DNA of 7,640 nt, taken from positions 1-7,640 of the forward strand of contig JAITCV010000078.1 in NCBI GenBank assembly GCA_031282905.1, given 5' to 3'. The notes beneath the pieces were generated by a model that searched no databases, was not told where the DNA came from, and worked only from the letters and a program-made list of their open reading frames with translations. The stretch is from Azoarcus sp. (GTDB taxonomy: Bacteria > Pseudomonadota > Gammaproteobacteria > Burkholderiales > Rhodocyclaceae). Below, in pieces: positions 6,044-7,640 of the stretch (its first letter is position 1; every line of letters begins with the position of its first letter). The translations under genes were made by a program, and so were the position numbers.

Positions 6044-7075
6044 TCAGCTACTGGAAGACAGCGCGTTGGAGAGCAAACGCGCGGTGATGTCGACAATGGG
6101 AATGATCCGGTCGTAAGCCATGCGCGTCGGACCGATGACGCCGACCGAGCCGATCACGCAGCCATCGACCTCATAGGGCGAAGTCACCACGCTGCATCCA
6201 TCGAGCTGGGTGAGGCCGGACTCTCCGCCGATGAAAATCTGCACCCCCTGGGCATGGCTGGAGAGATCGAGCAACTGCATCAAGCCGGTGCGTTGCTCGA
6301 AAAGGCGGAACAACTCGCGCAAGCGCGACATGTTGGAAGACAGATCCTCGATATCGAGCAAATTGGTTTCGCCCGAGATGACGTAATTGACCGCGGTCTC
6401 CTCGACCGCGGCGGAACCGACCTCGACCGTGGCCGCCATCAGTTCGCCCATATCGCTCTTCAACTGGCGCAACTCAGCCTGGAGGCGCTGGCGGATTTCA
6501 TCGAACGCCAGATCCGAAAAATGCTCGTTGAGATAGCTCGCCGCCGCGCTGAGTTCGAGCGGCGAATAAGCGTGGCGGGTAACCAATATGCGGTTCTGCA
6601 CATCTCCGGCGGTAGTGACGATGATGAGCAAGATGCGATTTTCGGCCAGGCTGATGAATTCGATCTGGCGGATGCGCACCGTATCCTTGCGCGGCGCGAC
6701 GACGACACCGGCGAACTGGGTCAGATCGGAGAGCAAATGGGAAGCCGAACTGATCAGGCGGTGGGGCTGGTCGGGCTGGAGTTGCCCGCGCAGCTCCTGC
6801 ACCTGCAAGCTCTCCAGCGGCTGCACGGTAAGCAAGGTATCGACAAAAAAGCGGTAGCCCAGCGCGGTAGGCACCCGTCCGGCCGAAATGTGCGGACTGG
6901 CGATATAGCCCATCTCCTCCAGGTCGCTCATCACATTGCGCACCGTCGCCGGCGACAGTTCCAGCCCCGAACTTTTCGAGAGCGCGCGCGAGCCGACCGG
7001 CTGGCCGTCGGCAATGTAGCGCTCGATCAACGTCTTGAGCAGGATGCGGGAGCGGGTATCGAGTGGATTGGACAT
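6044..7075 (-). CDS. hrcA: Heat-inducible transcription repressor HrcA
   Basis: This 343-residue protein is normal for HrcA, which represses groE/dnaK-type chaperone genes by binding the CIRCE inverted repeat and depends on GroEL for activity. The N-terminal winged helix-turn-helix is clear: ILLKTLIERYIADGQPVGSR (11-30), then SPATVRNVMSDLEEMGYI (41-58) and SAGRVPTALGYRFFVD (64-79). The regulatory, GAF-like and dimerisation regions follow, ending ARLLSNALSSSS. The ATG at 7075 fits the family N-terminus and no better start lies nearby. No Shine-Dalgarno precedes it, and an extended -10 box ends only about 10 bases upstream, so the mRNA may be nearly leaderless. I saw no CIRCE element upstream or elsewhere in the window. 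hemH follows after 34 bases. Confidence 0.97.
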   Translation of the reverse strand: MSNPLDTRSRILLKTLIERYIADGQPVGSRALSKSSGLELSPATVRNVMSDLEEMGYIASPHISAGRVPTALGYRFFVDTLLTVQPLESLQVQELRGQLQPDQPHRLISSASHLLSDLTQFAGVVVAPRKDTVRIRQIEFISLAENRILLIIVTTAGDVQNRILVTRHAYSPLELSAAASYLNEHFSDLAFDEIRQRLQAELRQLKSDMGELMAATVEVGSAAVEETAVNYVISGETNLLDIEDLSSNMSRLRELFRLFEQRTGLMQLLDLSSHAQGVQIFIGGESGLTQLDGCSVVTSPYEVDGCVIGSVGVIGPTRMAYDRIIPIVDITARLLSNALSSSS

Positions 7076-7084
7076 GATCGAGCG

Positions 7085-7093
7085 ATTCTAGCA
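7085..7093 (-). promoter_or_regulatory. Candidate extended -10 promoter of hrcA
   Basis: The minus strand reads TGCTAGAAT, an extended -10 (TGn plus TAGAAT, one mismatch to consensus). The start of transcription would fall near 7078, only two or three bases before the hrcA ATG. The -35 region lies in a heptamer repeat and has no good hexamer. No heat-shock sigma consensus or CIRCE is apparent. Confidence 0.45.
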
Positions 7094-7094
7094 G

Positions 7095-7129
7095 TGTCGG
7101 GGATCAGGGATCAGGTATCGGGTATCAGA
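7095..7129. repeat. Heptamer tandem repeat array D (GATCAGG type)
   Basis: Five consecutive 7-base units read TGTCGGG, GATCAGG, GATCAGG, TATCGGG and TATCAGA. The array begins one base upstream of the hrcA extended -10 box and merges into the terminator-like hairpin at 7124. It is the reverse-strand form of the CTGATCC arrays A and E. Confidence 0.85.
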
Positions 7130-7155
7130 AAAGTATGGCGGCGCGCAGCGCCGCG
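7123..7155 (-). terminator. Terminator-like hairpin, second copy of the MFS terminator repeat
   Basis: On the minus strand a GCGGCGC/GCGCCGC stem with a three-base loop is followed by CATACTTTTCTGATA. It matches the terminator at 277-303 in structure, and the flank TATCAGAAAA is shared. It lies between the right-edge gene and hrcA, so it could stop transcription coming from upstream into hrcA. The T run is only four long, so efficiency is uncertain. Confidence 0.4.
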
Positions 7156-7165
7156 TGGTTTGAAT

Positions 7166-7200
7166 CTGATCCCCGATCCCTGACATCTGATCCCTGATCC
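7166..7200. repeat. Heptamer tandem repeat array E (CTGATCC type)
   Basis: Exactly five 7-base units read CTGATCC, CCGATCC, CTGACAT, CTGATCC and CTGATCC. The array ends at 7200 and abuts the GTAGGTTGGAT repeat at 7201 without a gap. Confidence 0.9.
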
Positions 7201-7329
7201 GTAGGTTGGATTAGCCGCAGGCGTAATCCGACAATCGTTCATGACCGGCGCGCAGCGCCGCTGTTTTTGAATGGCGATGCTGCGCATCGTGGGTGGAATG
7301 TCGGATTACGCTACGCTCATCCAACCTAC
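7201..7329. repeat. GTAGGTTGGATTAGC-type inverted repeat pair
   Basis: Bases 7201-7233 (starting GTAGGTTGGATTAGC, ending GCGTAATCCGACA) and 7299-7329 on the other strand are imperfect inverted copies of 33 and 31 bases. This resembles a dispersed intergenic repeat of the form GTAGGTTGG(G/A)TTAGC...CGTAA(C/T)CC found in many proteobacteria. Between the arms lie two small hairpins, CGGCGC-GCA-GCGCCG (7246-7260) and CGATGC-TGC-GCATCG (about 7274-7288). Confidence 0.75.
7246..7268 (+). terminator. Possible plus-strand terminator hairpin inside the repeat
   Basis: CGGCGC and GCGCCG pair around GCA, then CTG and a run of five T. It has terminator form on the plus strand, but no plus-strand gene precedes it. 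It is more likely part of the repeat's structure. Confidence 0.3.
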
Positions 7330-7330
7330 C

Positions 7331-7443
7331 GCTGATCCTGTGCGGCGTTGGGCGACGGCGCTGCGCGCCGCCATACTTTTCTGATCCCTGATACCCGGGC
7401 GACGCATGCGCGTGATTCAAATCTGATCCCTGACATCTGATCA
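7331..7443. repeat. Right-hand copies of the left intergenic repeat modules
   Basis: Bases 7331-7356 match 148-173 with one mismatch in 26. GGGCGACGCATGCG recurs at 7397-7410. A block starting CGCGTGATTCAAATCTGAT (7409 on) matches 301-320 and 7152-7171. Heptamer units CTGATCC and CTGATAC (7381-7394) and CTGATCC, CTGACAT, CTGATCA (7423-7443) follow the inverted hairpin and close the patch. Confidence 0.8.
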
Positions 7444-7529
7444 TGAGCTTGGGGCCGTGGTGAAATCGAGATCATGCCAGAGTCGACAAGCGCCCGCGCC
7501 CCATTATCTGGTCTCCAGCGCCCGGCGCT
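7444..7529. other. Gene-free stretch with a small hairpin
   Basis: This is the end of the 454-base gene-free interval 7076-7529. Apart from a hairpin AGCGC-CCG-GCGCT at 7517-7529, directly after the stop codon of the right-edge gene, I see no repeat, promoter or coding signal. The hairpin lacks a T run on the minus strand, so it is a poor terminator candidate. Confidence 0.5.
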
Positions 7530-7640
7530 TCAATGCGCGCGCAAGGAGTGGATTTCTTCCAAGGAAAGGCCGGTGGCTTCGACGATCTTGTCCACCGGAA
7601 AATTCATCTTGAGCAGATTGCGCGCAAGAGAAAAGCGTGC
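7530..7640 (-). CDS. C-terminal tail of a probable Rpn/PD-(D/E)XK nuclease-transposase-family protein
   Basis: The last 36 codons of a gene entering from the right read ARFSLARNLLKM, then NFPVDKIVEATGLSLEEIHS and LRAH before the TGA at 7532-7530. The pattern ARNLLKM..(V)xxIxxATGLSxEEI is the typical C-terminal end of Rpn-family recombination-promoting nucleases/putative transposases (PD-(D/E)XK). The catalytic core would lie outside the window, so activity cannot be judged. Several other proteins carry a similar small helical tail. It is transcribed towards the repeat patch upstream of hrcA. Confidence 0.6.
   Translation of the reverse strand, partial: ARFSLARNLLKMNFPVDKIVEATGLSLEEIHSLRAH

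Larger units (their letters stand above)
7116..7393. mobile_element. MITE-like element with long inverted repeats
   Basis: Bases 7124-7152 and 7357-7385 are perfect 29-base inverted repeats. With the flanking heptamers the match extends to 37 bases with two mismatches (7116-7152 and 7357-7393). Inside lies a second inverted repeat pair (7201-7233 and 7299-7329). No transposase is encoded, so if mobile it would be non-autonomous. Target-site duplications cannot be judged because both flanks are heptamer repeats. It could instead be two independent insertions of a dispersed hairpin repeat in opposite orientation. Confidence 0.5.

Noticed and set aside
7095..7443. CRISPR array
   Set aside because: The units are 7 bases, directly abutting and degenerate, with no 20-40 base repeats separated by unique spacers and no cas genes.
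7211..7444. Small minus-strand open frame of 77 codons
   Set aside because: It lies entirely within repeat modules, and its translation (for example SPGYQGSEKYGG) reflects the heptamers.

Overview
The window comes from a GC-rich proteobacterium, most likely a betaproteobacterium. The HrcA and ferrochelatase proteins have the betaproteobacterial style, and an hrcA-hemH pair is a familiar arrangement in that group. Five complete protein genes and two gene fragments are visible, and all read on the minus strand, so transcription runs from high to low coordinates. No tRNA, rRNA, CRISPR array or complete transposase is visible.

From right to left the layout is as follows. At 7530-7640 is the C-terminal tail of a probable Rpn/PD-(D/E)XK nuclease-transposase-family protein. 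At 7076-7529 is a 454-base gene-free stretch packed with repeats. Then come hrcA (heat-shock repressor, 6044-7075) and hemH (ferrochelatase, 4996-6009). A 132-base gap holding repeats and a possible promoter follows. Next are an NrdG-like radical SAM protein (4204-4863) and, 4 bases on, a membrane-anchored zinc-ribbon Ser/Thr protein kinase (1545-4199). A Bcr/CflA-type MFS drug exporter (309-1526) ends in a repeat array. It is followed by a terminator, another repeat patch and the first 28 codons of an unidentified gene (1-85).

hrcA and hemH probably form one transcript. The radical SAM, kinase and MFS genes are close enough (gaps of 4 and 18 bases) to form a second, with a candidate promoter at 4889-4897. 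The radical SAM-kinase pair looks like a functional unit of unknown role: neither the radical SAM target nor the kinase substrate is in the window. The MFS exporter may simply be a co-transcribed passenger.

The most striking non-coding signal is a family of degenerate 7-base tandem repeats at the gene borders, often about five units (35 bases) long. One array contains the hemH start codon, one encodes the end of the MFS protein, and two lie directly against candidate extended -10 promoters. Two patches, at 148-349 and 7095-7443, share a set of shuffled modules: a terminator-like hairpin, an SphI-like palindrome core, a 26-base block and the heptamer arrays. The right patch is built as nested inverted repeats resembling a non-autonomous mobile element.
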